Positions 17,049 through 26,175 are shown, counted from the first letter of the stretch. The stretch: DNA of 64,000 bases from Streptomyces sp. 2114.4 (GCF_900187385.1 NZ_FYEY01000001.1:6262001-6326000); one strand, 5' to 3'. Program-made: numbers and translations. The notes: generated by a model not told the origin, from the letters alone.

Positions 17049-17582
17049 TCAGAGGCGCCGCCGAACTCCCCGCCGACGGGCACTGCTGCCGGGCGTGCGC
17101 AGTTCGAACCAGACGGTCTTCCCCGCGGCGGTGTGCCGCGCGCCCCAGCGGGTCGCGAGCTGGTCGACCAGATGCAGCCCCCGGCCGTGGTCCTCGTCGG
17201 CGCGGGCGGGTGGACGGTGAGCGGGCGGAGCGGCGGGGCAGCCGTCGGCGATGTCGCAGCGCAGCGTCCGGTCGAGGGGCGAGTGGGACATCCGCAGGTG
17301 GAGGGGGCCCCAGGCGTGCTGGACCGCATTGGTGACCAGTTCGCTCACCAGGAGTTCGGCGATCTCGACATGCTCGGGCAGCCCCCATCGGGCCAGCTCG
17401 GTCCGGATGATCCGCCGGGCCTGGGGCACGGCGCGGACATGCGATTCAAGCGGATGCGAGACCACCTTGTCGCGCATCCTCCCCAGGCACCGCGCCAGCT
17501 GAGCGACCCAAGCGGCGGCGGTCGCCGCCTGCCGTTGAGCTCGCCGCTTCGCTCGTACAGCCCAGCCATATGCGGCATACAT
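17049..17582 (-). CDS. ATP-binding protein, RsbW-like HATPase_c_2
   Basis: About 177 aa. The GHKL pattern of Streptomyces anti-sigma/regulatory kinases is clear: VPQARRIIRTELARWGLPEH, ELLVSELVTNAVQHA (N-box), DIADGCPAAPP (G1), DEDHGRGLHLVDQLATRWG (G2) and GKTVWFEL at the end. Such proteins are cytoplasmic serine kinases or ATPases that control sigma factors or similar partners. The start is uncertain: ATG 17582 is given, and ATG 17477 (just after GGGGAGG) or a GTG 12 bases later would give ~140 aa, closer to many homologues. Confidence 0.8.
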   Translation of the reverse strand: MYAAYGWAVRAKRRAQRQAATAAAWVAQLARCLGRMRDKVVSHPLESHVRAVPQARRIIRTELARWGLPEHVEIAELLVSELVTNAVQHAWGPLHLRMSHSPLDRTLRCDIADGCPAAPPAHRPPARADEDHGRGLHLVDQLATRWGARHTAAGKTVWFELRTPGSSARRRGVRRRL

Positions 17583-17786
17583 TCCAGTATGCGTGACGCG
17601 GGCACGGGGGTGCCCGTTGCGGAGTGCCCGTGGACCCGGTAGCGGCCACTCCACTCGATCTCGCTGCGGCCGAGCACGGACGCTCGGTGAGCGGCGCGCC
17701 GGACGCCAGGGGCCCACCCGCCCCGGGGTGCTGAGCCGGCGGACCGTGGCAGGCCGTCCTGGTCCGGCCGCTGCCGGGTGGTCTGA

Positions 17787-19070
17787 TCAGCGGCAGGTGA
17801 TCCGGGGGCCGCCCCAGTCGGCGTGGTCGGAGTCGTTGCCGTTGCCGCCGTCGGTGACCACCAGCCGTAGCTGGCTGCCGCCGGTGAGGTCTGCGGTGAG
17901 GTGCTTCGCGGGCTGGTCGACCGTCATCAGGCCGCTGTCGGCGACCTTGGTGGCGTCCCGGTAGATCTGGAAGACCACGGAGCCGTTCGCGCCCACCTCG
18001 TCGTCGAGTCCGACATCCACGGTGAGGGCGGAGCAGCTGCCACCGAGGTCGTAGGTGACCTCGTCGTAGGCGTGCGCGCCCAGTCCCTGGGAGTAGGTGG
18101 CTCCCTGGATGGTGAGGGGATGTCCGTCGATGCTGCTGTCCTGCCGGAACGGCGCGAAGCTGTACTTCTGGGAGCTCCACGGCCGGCTGCCCAGCGGCGT
18201 GGTGTGGCCGGCCGGCGGTTTGTGCGTGGGGCCGGGGCGGGACGAGTGCGACGGCTTCTCCGGTGGCGAGGGCCGGGAGCTCGGGCGCTTGGGCTTCTTG
18301 CTGTGCGTGGGGGACGGGGAGCCCGAGGGCGTACGGGAAGCGGTCGCGGAGCTCTTGGCGGACGCCGGCGGCGGCTGGTCCGTGGCGGGGGCCGAGGAGT
18401 GGTCCGACCGGTCGCGGGGCCCGGCCGCGGCGTTGTCGCGCTCCGAGCCGAACAGCGGGCCGACGGATATGGCGACGCCGGCCAGGACGGCCACGGCGAC
18501 CGCGAGCACGGTGATCCGCGCCGGTGAGAGGCGCGCCCGCCGGGGCTTGTCCGGCACGTCGGGCAGGACCGTCCCTGCGAAGCCCAGGCCGGCCGGGGGT
18601 GCGCCGCCGGTGCCGGACGGCCGGGCTCCGTCAGCGGGGCCGGCGCCTTCCGCCTCCTGGGCGGCCAGCCAGGTGGTGAAGTCGTCGCGCAGCTCGGTGT
18701 TCCGGGCAGTGCGGTGCCAGGCGGCGGCGGTATGGCGTACCGCCGCGAGCAGGGCGGTCCGCCAGGCCGGATCGGCACCCTCTTCCGGGTCGGGGGAGAG
18801 CAGGACGTGGTTGATGGCTTCCTTCGCCAGATCCGCCGCGGCCTGGGACGAGCGGCAGCAGTCACGGGCATAGGCCAGCACGGCCGCGTAGTGCCGTTGG
18901 TGGAACTCGTTGAGGGCTGTCCGGGCCGTCCGGGCCGGGCCGTCCGGAGCCGGTGTGCCGAACGGAGCGTCCGCCGCCCCGCTGCCGGACCGGGCTGCCG
19001 CACGGATACGCCGGACCAGCTCGCTATCGGAGGGTGCGCTCCCACCGGTGGTGTCGCAGTGCTCTTGCAT
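17787..19070 (-). CDS. Membrane protein: sigma-region-2-like N-terminus, C-terminal NPCBM domain
   Basis: 427 aa. Residues ~1-130 include ALNEFHQRHYAAVLAYARDC and ADLAKEAINHVL, a helical sequence like sigma-70 region 2 but with no recognisable region 4. One TM helix (ITVLAVAVAVLAGVAISVG, ~185-203) is followed by a ~95-residue Ser/Pro/Lys linker. The C-terminal ~110 residues (PLTIQGATYSQGLGAHAYDE, VTYDLGGSCSALTVDVGLDD, then VVFQIYRDATKVADSG) form an NPCBM/NEW2 carbohydrate-binding-like domain ending GGPRITCR. It likely presents that domain outside the membrane and a sigma-like segment inside. No anti-sigma partner is adjacent, apart from the RsbW-like gene downstream. Confidence 0.8.
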   Translation of the reverse strand: MQEHCDTTGGSAPSDSELVRRIRAAARSGSGAADAPFGTPAPDGPARTARTALNEFHQRHYAAVLAYARDCCRSSQAAADLAKEAINHVLLSPDPEEGADPAWRTALLAAVRHTAAAWHRTARNTELRDDFTTWLAAQEAEGAGPADGARPSGTGGAPPAGLGFAGTVLPDVPDKPRRARLSPARITVLAVAVAVLAGVAISVGPLFGSERDNAAAGPRDRSDHSSAPATDQPPPASAKSSATASRTPSGSPSPTHSKKPKRPSSRPSPPEKPSHSSRPGPTHKPPAGHTTPLGSRPWSSQKYSFAPFRQDSSIDGHPLTIQGATYSQGLGAHAYDEVTYDLGGSCSALTVDVGLDDEVGANGSVVFQIYRDATKVADSGLMTVDQPAKHLTADLTGGSQLRLVVTDGGNGNDSDHADWGGPRITCR

Positions 19071-19199
19071 GAGTGGGCTAACGACCCTTCAACGTCCTGA
19101 CGGGCCATGAAAAATACCGCAAGCAGGGCGGGTATCCGGCGGCCGGTGCTGCGTTCGGCACCGGCGGCCGCGGGCGACTCGCACTCCGCGGCCGTCCCG

Positions 19200-19859
19200 T
19201 CACACCATTTGCACGATCGCCGTCACCACCAGCCCGGACTCGATGAGCCACCGGCCGCTGAATTCGGTGAGTTCCCTGCCGTCGACCACCGGGCCCGGGA
19301 CGAGGAGGCGGGCGGTGAAGGTGGCGTCCGACGGGTCGAGGGTGAGGAGGGCGTCCTCGAAGCCGAGCCAGCGGTGGGCGAGGGGGTACCACGCCTTGTA
19401 GACGGACTCCTTCGCGCTGAACACCAGGCGGTCCCAGCAGACTTCGGGCTGTGCGCCGGCCAGCCGGCGCAGCTGGGCGCGTTCCTCGGGCAGGGTGACG
19501 AGGTCGATCACGCCGGGATCGTCCACGGGCAGATGGGGTTCGGCGTCCAGGCCGACGGTCCGTACGTCCGCGGAGCGGGCCACGGCGGCGGCGCGGTAGC
19601 CGGCGCAATGCGTCATGGCACCCACGATGCCCGCCGGCCACAGCGGCTCCCGCTGGGGGCCGGGGAGCAGGGGGGCGGGGGCGATGCCCAGTTCGGACAG
19701 TGCGCTGCGGGCGCAGCGGCGTACGGTGCCGAACTCCTTCTGCCGCTTGGGCACGGCACTGGACACCAGCGCCCACTCCTCGGGAAACATCTCGGAGACC
19801 GGGGCGTCGTCGAAGGCCTCGGCGGTCACGACCGGGGCCGGCAGCAGTTTGTCGATCAT
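19200..19859 (-). CDS. 4'-phosphopantetheinyl transferase, Sfp type
   Basis: 219 aa from ATG 19859, overlapping the phosphoesterase stop (ATGA). It has the three core motifs: GAMTHCAGYRAAAV (~85-98), magnesium-binding VGLDAEPHLPV (~106-116) and FSAKESVYKAWYPL (~150-163). The N-terminal MFPEEWALVSSAVPKRQKEF and RRCARSALSELG also fit actinobacterial members. It transfers phosphopantetheine from CoA to carrier proteins of polyketide, peptide or fatty acid synthases. No synthase lies in the window, so it probably serves remote clusters. Confidence 0.93.
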   Translation of the reverse strand: MIDKLLPAPVVTAEAFDDAPVSEMFPEEWALVSSAVPKRQKEFGTVRRCARSALSELGIAPAPLLPGPQREPLWPAGIVGAMTHCAGYRAAAVARSADVRTVGLDAEPHLPVDDPGVIDLVTLPEERAQLRRLAGAQPEVCWDRLVFSAKESVYKAWYPLAHRWLGFEDALLTLDPSDATFTARLLVPGPVVDGRELTEFSGRWLIESGLVVTAIVQMV

Positions 19860-20806
19860 GCGGGGGTCCCGGTGGTTCCGGCGGCGACGGGGGCGGGCGC
19901 GGGCAGGATCCGGACCGGCCGCCCCGGTGCGCGGGAGCGGCGCTGCCACTCCCGTGGATAGCCGAGCGACACCTCCTGATGGGGGACGCCGTCGCAGACC
20001 AGCAGCCGCGGGATGTGGAGGTGGCCGTAGACCACCGTGGCGGCACGGAACCGGCGCGGCCAGTCGGCGGTCGCCTCGGTGCCGCACCACAGCGCGAAGT
20101 CCGGGTACCACAGCGGGTCGGTGGGCTCGCGTACCACCGGCCAGTGGTTGACGAGCACCGTGGGCAGCTCCGGTGGCAGGGCGGCGAGCCTGGCCTCGGT
20201 GGCGGCCACCCGCGCCTCGCACCAAGCCTCCCGCGTCGGATAAGGGTCGGGGTGCAGGAAGTGCTCGTCGGTGCAGACCACTCCCGCCTGCTCCGCCCGG
20301 GCGAGCGCCGCTTCCTTGGACGCGATGCCGGGCTGCCGGAAGGTGTAGTCGTAGAGGAGGAAGAGCGGTGCGATGACGGCCGGGCCGCCGGCGCCCTCCC
20401 AGAGCGGATACGGGTCCTCGGGGGTGAGGACGCCCAACTCGCGGCAGATCTCCACCAGATGCTCATAGCGCGCCACGCCGCGCAGCCGCACCGGGTCGTG
20501 CTCCGGCGTCCACAGCTCGTGATTGCCGGGCACCCAGATCACCTTGGCGAACCGGCTGCTGAGCAGGGTGAGCGCCCAGCGGATGTCGGAGACGTATTCG
20601 CCGACGTCGCCGGCGACCAGCAGCCAGTCGTCGTCGGACTCCGGTCTTAAGCCCTCGACGATGTCGCGGTTCTCCTGGTAGCGGACGTGCAGATCGCTGA
20701 CGGCCACCAGGGAGCCGCGGTGGGCGCCCCGTTGGGGGGAGCCGGGAGCGGGTGTGGGGGCGGGGCCGGCTGCGCCGGGCGGGAGGGTGCGGATCTCATA
20801 GGTCAC
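19856..20806 (-). CDS. Metallophosphoesterase
   Basis: About 316 aa from GTG 20806. Metal-binding motifs are VAVSDLHVRYQEN (DxH, ~37-49), LLVAGDVGEYV (GDxxE, ~62-72), VPGNHELW (GNHE, ~90-97), VLVNHWPV (~215) and VYGHLHIPR (GHxH-type, ~263). This is the calcineurin-like superfamily; substrate not predictable. It is translationally coupled to the phosphopantetheinyl transferase, an arrangement common in streptomycetes, so a role in coenzyme or carrier-protein metabolism is a reasonable inference only. Confidence 0.9.
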   Translation of the reverse strand: MTYEIRTLPPGAAGPAPTPAPGSPQRGAHRGSLVAVSDLHVRYQENRDIVEGLRPESDDDWLLVAGDVGEYVSDIRWALTLLSSRFAKVIWVPGNHELWTPEHDPVRLRGVARYEHLVEICRELGVLTPEDPYPLWEGAGGPAVIAPLFLLYDYTFRQPGIASKEAALARAEQAGVVCTDEHFLHPDPYPTREAWCEARVAATEARLAALPPELPTVLVNHWPVVREPTDPLWYPDFALWCGTEATADWPRRFRAATVVYGHLHIPRLLVCDGVPHQEVSLGYPREWQRRSRAPGRPVRILPAPAPVAAGTTGTPA

Positions 20807-20868
20807 CCCCGAAGTAAAGACGGTGCGGGGGAGAGAGTGAAGGGCGGCCCGGGGGGCGGGCCCCCGCG

Positions 20869-22647
20869 TCACCGGCCTGGCGGTGGGGGAGCGGGCCGGC
20901 CGGTGGACCCGCCGGACCCGTTGAAGCCCTTGGACCCGCCGGACCCGCCGGACGGGGCGCCGCCGCGGCGGATGCGGGTGGCCAGCCAGAGGTCGAAGCG
21001 GTCGTCGGGGTCGTCGAGGCGGCGGCCGGTGAGGTCCATGGCCTTGTCGAGGCGGTTGCGTACGGTGTGCCGGTGGACGCCGAGCCGCCGGCTGGTGGCG
21101 TCCCACGCGCCGCCGGTCTCCAGCCAGGCCGCCAGGGTGGCGATCAGCTCCTCGCCGTGGTCCGCGAGGTCGAGCGGGCCGAGCACGCTGTCGGCGTAGC
21201 CGTGCAGCGTCGTGCCGTCCCCCAGGTCGAGCAGCAGCCGGCTGGCCTGGCTCTGCCGGGCCTCCGCCGGTTCGTTGCCCGCTCTGCTGACGGCGAGCAG
21301 CCCGGCCGCCTGGCGCAGCGACACCCGGACCGCTTCCGGGGCGGTGGCCGGCCCGATCCCGGCCGGGCAGCGCGGGGCGAAGCGGGCGAGCACTTCGCGG
21401 ATGTCCAGCTCCTCACCCACCACCGCCTCGATGACCGCGCCCGGCGCCCCGTTCACGACCCGTACCAGTCCGCCGGGCACCGCCAGCGCCAGATCGGCGG
21501 CCATCTCCTGCGCGGCGCCGTCCGTGGGGCCGGGTCCGTCCGTGTGCGAGGTCCTGTCCGCGGGCCCCGTCCCGGCCGTCGGCCCGGTCCCGGTCGTCGG
21601 CCCGGCTCCGGTCGCCGGCCCGGCTCCGGTCCTCGCGCCGCTTCCCGTTCCGGCTGCCGAGGCGCCCGCTGCCGTACGGCCCCCCGGGGCGCCCTCCGCC
21701 GCCACCACGACCCCTCGCACCCGCCCGGCCGTCAGCCCCACCGAGCGCAGCATGTCCCGGGCCCGGTCGGCGGACGGATCCTCGTCGGCCAGCAGCTCCG
21801 ACAGCAGCGCCGACCGGCGGCGGCGCTCCGGCTCATCGCTCAGATGGCGGCGCTCCAGCTCCAGGGAGAGCAGCGAGACCAGGCCCGGTACGACCGAACG
21901 GGCGGCGTCGTCCGGCCGGCCGGTGAGCAGCAGCAGTCCGCGCAGCCGCCGTGCGCCCAGCGGCTGTACCTCCAGCTGCTGCCCGGCGGCCGTGCTGGAC
22001 GCGCTGCCGCGCAGTCCGCGCGCGGCCACCCGGTCCAGCAGCTCGTGCGCCTGGGCCGGCAGCGGCCGCGCCGCGCGCTCGCTGGTGGCGAGCAGCCGCC
22101 CGAGCGGATCGAGCACCGCCGCGCCCACGCCGGTGGCGGCCGCCCACTCCGCCAGCATCGGCCGCAGCCCGTCGCCGGTCGCCGCGGCGGTCAGCCGGCG
22201 CTGGGTCGCGAACGCCCGCTGCAGCAGCGCGCGCTGTTCGTCGGCCCGTGCGTCGAAGACCGCCTTGGTGACGGCGATGAACGGCACCTCGTCGGGCACC
22301 GTCAGCAGGGGCAGACCGGCCTCCTCGGCCGCGCGCACCAGTGGCTCCGGTGCCTCCTGGTACGGCAGCCCCTGCCCCAGCCCGAGCGCCAGACACGCCG
22401 CCCCGCCCTCGGCCGCGTCCCGGACGTACGCCCGGCAGGCGGCCGGTTCCATCGGCAGCAACAGGCCGATGGTCATGAGGAGTTCGCCGCCCTGCAGCCA
22501 CTTCCCCGGCGCCGGCAGATCCGAGACCGTCGCCGCCTCGATGGTGCGGGCCAGCTGCTGCGGCGGCACGTCGTAGGTGACCGACAGACGGAGATCGGGC
22601 CGGGCCAGCAGATCGGAGAGATGCAAGGGCATGGACACAGTGTCCAT
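20869..22647 (-). CDS. PucR family transcriptional regulator
   Basis: 592 aa from ATG 22647 (AGCAGG upstream); ATG 22632 is an alternative. The N-terminal purine-catabolism domain (LSDLLARPDLRLSVTY through GGELLMTIGLLLP) is followed by a GAF-like middle. A Gly/Thr/Pro repeat linker (~21560-21660) precedes a C-terminal helix-turn-helix, WLETGGAWDATSRRLGVHRH then TVRNRLDKAMDLTGRRLDDP, the PucR/CdaR HTH_30 signature. Such proteins activate purine, polyamine or amino acid catabolic genes. A 17-bp palindrome covers its own start codon, suggesting autoregulation. It is divergent from the DJ-1-like gene. Confidence 0.9.
   Translation of the reverse strand: MDTVSMPLHLSDLLARPDLRLSVTYDVPPQQLARTIEAATVSDLPAPGKWLQGGELLMTIGLLLPMEPAACRAYVRDAAEGGAACLALGLGQGLPYQEAPEPLVRAAEEAGLPLLTVPDEVPFIAVTKAVFDARADEQRALLQRAFATQRRLTAAATGDGLRPMLAEWAAATGVGAAVLDPLGRLLATSERAARPLPAQAHELLDRVAARGLRGSASSTAAGQQLEVQPLGARRLRGLLLLTGRPDDAARSVVPGLVSLLSLELERRHLSDEPERRRRSALLSELLADEDPSADRARDMLRSVGLTAGRVRGVVVAAEGAPGGRTAAGASAAGTGSGARTGAGPATGAGPTTGTGPTAGTGPADRTSHTDGPGPTDGAAQEMAADLALAVPGGLVRVVNGAPGAVIEAVVGEELDIREVLARFAPRCPAGIGPATAPEAVRVSLRQAAGLLAVSRAGNEPAEARQSQASRLLLDLGDGTTLHGYADSVLGPLDLADHGEELIATLAAWLETGGAWDATSRRLGVHRHTVRNRLDKAMDLTGRRLDDPDDRFDLWLATRIRRGGAPSGGSGGSKGFNGSGGSTGRPAPPPPGR
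22631..22647. promoter_or_regulatory. Perfect palindrome over the pucR-type start codon
   Basis: ATGGACACAGTGTCCAT has 8-bp arms and one central base. On the minus strand it contains the start ATG and codons for MDTVS. It is a candidate operator for the regulator itself; coding constraint alone would not give exact symmetry. Confidence 0.45.
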
Positions 22648-22797
22648 CACCTGCTGGGGAAAAGGGACGATCGGGCGAGCGAGGGGCGGACGAGCAGGGG
22701 TGCTGGGCGCGGGTGGTGGCTGTGGTGGCGGACGGGTTCCGGGCACCGCCGACGGCCTCTGCGGATGAGTGCATGCGCCGTCGCCCGTTATGGTCGA

Positions 22798-22828
22798 GAG
22801 GTGGGGGAGTGGGGATCCTCCCCACCTC
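22798..22828. promoter_or_regulatory. Hairpin/dyad upstream of the DJ-1-like gene
   Basis: GAGGTGGGG and CCCCACCTC (9 bp) are separated by 13 bases and end 35 bp before ATG 22863. It could be an operator or a leader hairpin. Confidence 0.4.
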
Positions 22829-22862
22829 CCGGCCCGATCGACGGAAGGGACGTGAGCGCAGT

Positions 22863-23396
22863 ATGCAGGCGGCTTTTCTGGTGGCCACCGAGGGCACCGA
22901 ACAGGTCGAGCTGACCCGGCCGTGGCAAGCGGTGACCGACGCGGGCGGCGGCCCGACGCTGGTCTCCACCCGCGCGGGAAAGGTGCAGGCGTTCCACCAC
23001 CTCGACAAGGCGGACACCTTCCCCGTCGACCTGACGGTGGACGAGGCGACCGCGGCGGACTTCGACGGACTGGTGCTGCCCGGCGGCGTGGCCAACCCGG
23101 ACGCACTGCGCCTCGACGAGCGGGCCGTGGCGTTCGTCAGGTCGTTCTTCGACGCCGGGAAGCCGGTGGCCGCCATCTGCCACGCACCGTGGACGCTCAT
23201 CGAGGCCGATGTGGTGCGCGGCCGCACGCTGACCTCCTGGCCGAGCCTGCGCACCGACCTCCGCAACGCGGGCGCCACCTGGGTCGACGAACAGGTCCAG
23301 ATCTGCACCGGCGGACCGAACACCCTGATCACCAGCCGGAAGCCGGCCGATCTGGAGGCCTTCTGCGCGGCATTCGTCTCGGAGTTCTCGCACTGA
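22863..23396 (+). CDS. DJ-1/PfpI family protein
   Basis: 177 aa from ATG 22863, with GGAAGGGACG 13-20 bases upstream. PfpI features are ATEGTEQVELTRPWQAV near the N-terminus (conserved Glu), GLVLPGGVANPDALR (~67-81), and the nucleophile elbow AAICHAPWTLIEADVVRGR with Cys ~104 and adjacent His. YhbO/PfpI proteins act in stress defence as deglycase, hydratase or peptidase; which activity applies here cannot be told. Cytoplasmic, probably a single-gene transcript. Confidence 0.9.
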   Translation: MQAAFLVATEGTEQVELTRPWQAVTDAGGGPTLVSTRAGKVQAFHHLDKADTFPVDLTVDEATAADFDGLVLPGGVANPDALRLDERAVAFVRSFFDAGKPVAAICHAPWTLIEADVVRGRTLTSWPSLRTDLRNAGATWVDEQVQICTGGPNTLITSRKPADLEAFCAAFVSEFSH

Positions 23397-23468
23397 GACC
23401 CGCGACCGAGGCACGGCGGCTGAGACCCGGCTACTGAGCCCCAGCGGCTGAGGTCCGGGCGACAGCGC

Positions 23469-25325
23469 CTACGGCCCGAGCACCACCACCGACTCCGGGG
23501 GGAGCCACAGCACACCGTCAGCCCCGGGAAGCCGGGCACCGGGCCAGCCCGCCAGTGCCTGCAGGGCGGATGCCCGCAGCGCCGACGGGGACGGTCCGAC
23601 CGGGCAGGGGCCGTCCGTACCCTCGCCCCCGCCGCCCGGGCGGCCCCCGTCCATGCCGTCCCCGGTGACCGGGATGGCCGCCGTGGCCTCCCGCGCGAGA
23701 TTGACCGCCACCCGTAGCGGTCCGCGCCGCAGCAGGAGCCAGCGGGCCCGCTCGTCGTAGCGGACGGTGGTGTGGCGTGGATCGGGATCGGTCAACGGCG
23801 GCAGCTCATGGCGCAACGCCAGCAGCGTACGGTGCCAGGCCAGCAGCGAGGCGTGCGGTTCCACGGAGGGTTCGCTCCAGTCCAGGACGCTGCGGTCGCG
23901 GGTCGCGGGGTCCTGCGGATCCGGCCAGTCCTCGGCGTGACCGGCCCAGTCGTACGCGGCGAACTCGCGACGGCGCCCGGCGCGTACCGCCTCCGCCAGC
24001 TCCGGATCCGTGTGAGCGGTGAAGTACTGCCACGGGGTTCTCGCGCCCCATTCCTCGCCCATGAACAGCATCGGGGTGAACGGCGCGCACAGCACCAGGG
24101 CGGCGGCACAGGCCAGCAGCCCCGGGGAGAGCCCGGCCGCGAGCCGGTCGCCCAGCGCACGGTTGCCGATCTGATCGTGCGTCTGGGCGTAGGCGAGCAG
24201 CCGGTATGCGGGCGTCACCTGCAGGTCCAGGGGCGCGCCGTGCGCCCTGCCGCGGAAGCTGGAGTACGTCCCGTCGTGGAAGAAGCCGCCGGTCAGCGTC
24301 TTGGCGAGGGCGGCCAGCGGAGCACGCGCGAAGTCGGCGTAATAGCCCTGGGATTCGCCGGTGAGCGCGGTGTGCAGGGCGTGGTGGAAGTCGTCGTTCC
24401 ACTGGGCGTGCAGACCGTGCCCGCCGTCCGCCCGAGGCGCGGTGGTGCGCGGATCGTTCAGATCGGATTCGGCGACGAGGAACAGCGGGCGCCGCAGCTC
24501 CCCGGCCAGCGCGTCGACGGCGGCGGACAGGGCGGCAAGGAAGTGCGGGGTGCCGTCGTCGTGCAGCGCATGGACGGCGTCCAGCCGCAGGCCGTCGAGC
24601 CGGTAGTCACGCAGCCAGGACAGCGCGCAGCCGAGGAGGTAGTCGCGCACCTCGCCGCTGCCGGGGGCGTCGAGATTGACCGCCGCGCCCCACGGCGTGT
24701 GATGGGTGTCGGTGAAGTACGGCCCGAACTCCGGGAGAGGGTTGCCGGACGGGCCGAGGTGGTTGTGCACCACGTCGAGCACCACCCCCAGCCCGTGGCC
24801 GTGCGCGGCGTCCACGAACCGCTTGAACCCGGCCGGCCCGCCGTACGGTTCGTGCACCGCCCAGGGCGCGACCCCGTCGTAGCCCCATCCGTGGCTGCCG
24901 GGGAACGGGCAGACCGGCATCAGGGAGACATGGGTGATGCCCAGGTCGGCGAGGTGGCGCAGCCGCGCGGCGGCGGCGTCGAAGGTGCCCTCGGGGGTGT
25001 ACGTGCCGATGTGCAGCTCGTAGAGGACCGCGCCCGGCAGCGGGCGGCCGGGCCACGGATGCCGCCACCCGAACCGGTCGTGCTCGACGACCGCGGCCGG
25101 GCCGCCGGGGCCGTCCGGCAGCCGCGCGGCCCGCGGATCGGGCAGCGGCGGCCCGCCGTCGAGCCGGAAGCCGTACCGGTCCCCGTCGCGGGCCGGCGCC
25201 TCGGCACGCCACCAGCCCGCGCGTCCGGCGTCGCGCTCCAGCGGGACGTCCGGCTCACCGGCCCGGTCACCCGCCCACTGGAGAGCGACCTGCCCGGCCT
25301 TCGGAGCCCACACCTCGAACAGCAC
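23469..25325 (-). CDS. treZ: Malto-oligosyltrehalose trehalohydrolase TreZ
   Basis: 618 aa from GTG 25325 with GAAGGAGG eight bases upstream. It begins with a short CBM48-like domain (VLFEVWAPKAGQVAL). The GH13 barrel then has YELHIGTYTPEGTFDAA, LMPVCPFPGSHGWGYDGVAP, DVVHNHLGP, the nucleophile region LDGLRLDAVHAL (Asp) and acid/base region LFLVAESDLNDPRT (Glu), FAQTHDQIGNR-type YAQTHDQIGN, and LFMGEEWGA. These are TreZ-specific blocks. TreZ releases trehalose from maltooligosyl-trehalose made by TreY. treY and glgX lie 3-8 kb upstream on the same strand. Confidence 0.95.
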   Translation of the reverse strand: MLFEVWAPKAGQVALQWAGDRAGEPDVPLERDAGRAGWWRAEAPARDGDRYGFRLDGGPPLPDPRAARLPDGPGGPAAVVEHDRFGWRHPWPGRPLPGAVLYELHIGTYTPEGTFDAAAARLRHLADLGITHVSLMPVCPFPGSHGWGYDGVAPWAVHEPYGGPAGFKRFVDAAHGHGLGVVLDVVHNHLGPSGNPLPEFGPYFTDTHHTPWGAAVNLDAPGSGEVRDYLLGCALSWLRDYRLDGLRLDAVHALHDDGTPHFLAALSAAVDALAGELRRPLFLVAESDLNDPRTTAPRADGGHGLHAQWNDDFHHALHTALTGESQGYYADFARAPLAALAKTLTGGFFHDGTYSSFRGRAHGAPLDLQVTPAYRLLAYAQTHDQIGNRALGDRLAAGLSPGLLACAAALVLCAPFTPMLFMGEEWGARTPWQYFTAHTDPELAEAVRAGRRREFAAYDWAGHAEDWPDPQDPATRDRSVLDWSEPSVEPHASLLAWHRTLLALRHELPPLTDPDPRHTTVRYDERARWLLLRRGPLRVAVNLAREATAAIPVTGDGMDGGRPGGGGEGTDGPCPVGPSPSALRASALQALAGWPGARLPGADGVLWLPPESVVVLGP

Positions 25326-25417
25326 GGCCGTCCTCCTTCGTTCGCTCCGGTCCCGACGGGGAAAGCATGCCCGCACGCCGCCCGGCAGCCCCTCGCGGCG
25401 ACACGGGCTCCCGCGCC

Positions 25418-25490
25418 CACCTGCACCTCGCACCCCGCCCACCTGCACCTCGCACCCCGCCCACCAGCACCTCCGCCCCGCCCACCGGCA
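25418..25490. repeat. 22-bp tandem repeats in the treZ/FHA intergenic region
   Basis: Two exact and one degenerate copy of a 22-bp unit (CACCTGCACCTCGCACCCCGCC) lie between the divergent treZ and FHA genes. Confidence 0.8.
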
Positions 25491-25548
25491 ACGCCCCCGC
25501 GCCCAACACCGCCTGGACAGCGGGTCGTGGTGGCCGGAGAATCACGCT

Positions 25549-26094
25549 ATGACTTCGCTCGAGTTCCCCGCGCGCCCCGCGCGCCCGTCGGATGCGGACC
25601 GGGAACGCGCTCTTGATCTGCTGCGCGACGGCGCGGCACAGGGACGGCTGTCCCAGGACACCTTCCTGCGACGACTGGAACTCGTCCTCACCGCCCAGCA
25701 GCAGTCCGAAATCGAACTGGTCACTGCCGACTTGGCCGACCGGGGCAAGGTCCAGGGCACCCTCCTGCGGATGGTGGGCCGCGCCTCCGCTTTCCACATC
25801 CGGGTACGCCGCGCCTGGCGCAGAGAGCGGCTGCCGAAGCTGCTGCTGCCCGAACCGGGCCCGCTGCCGCTGCTCATAGGGCGGGCGCCGGGCGTCGGCC
25901 TGCGCCTCAACCACGACACGGTCTCCCGTGCCCACGCCGAACTCCGCAGCGCGGGCAACGGCTGGCTGCTGCGCGACCTCGGCTCCACCAACGGGACCTG
26001 CGTCAACGGCCGCCGGGTGGTGGGCGAGGTGCCGGTCGGCCCCGGTGACCACATCACCTTCGGCCAGGTGGATTACGTCCTGACGCAGCGGTGA
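25549..26094 (+). CDS. DUF1707 and FHA domain protein
   Basis: 181 aa from ATG 25549. The N-terminus RPSDADRERALDLLRDGAAQ followed by GRLSQDTFLRRLELVLTAQ is a DUF1707 (SHOCT-like) domain. After a basic linker, the C-terminal FHA domain has IGRAPGVGLRLNHDTVSRAH, then LRDLGSTNGTCVNGRRV and DHITFGQVDYVLT. The phosphothreonine-binding residues Arg, Ser, His and the S-T-N-G-T loop are all present. It is probably a reader of Ser/Thr-kinase phosphorylation in the cytoplasm. It is divergent from treZ and convergent with the ribosomal protection gene. Confidence 0.9.
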   Translation: MTSLEFPARPARPSDADRERALDLLRDGAAQGRLSQDTFLRRLELVLTAQQQSEIELVTADLADRGKVQGTLLRMVGRASAFHIRVRRAWRRERLPKLLLPEPGPLPLLIGRAPGVGLRLNHDTVSRAHAELRSAGNGWLLRDLGSTNGTCVNGRRVVGEVPVGPGDHITFGQVDYVLTQR

Positions 26095-26175
26095 ACGGGC
26101 GGCGCGGCCGGACCACCGCGCCGGTCCCCGACAGCCACGCTGCCGCACCCCGCCAGGGGCGCGGCAGCCGCCGCC

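Noticed and set aside
17100..17112. AGTTCGAACC resembling a tRNA T-loop
   Set aside because: It lies inside the RsbW-like coding region (FELRT) and no cloverleaf is possible.
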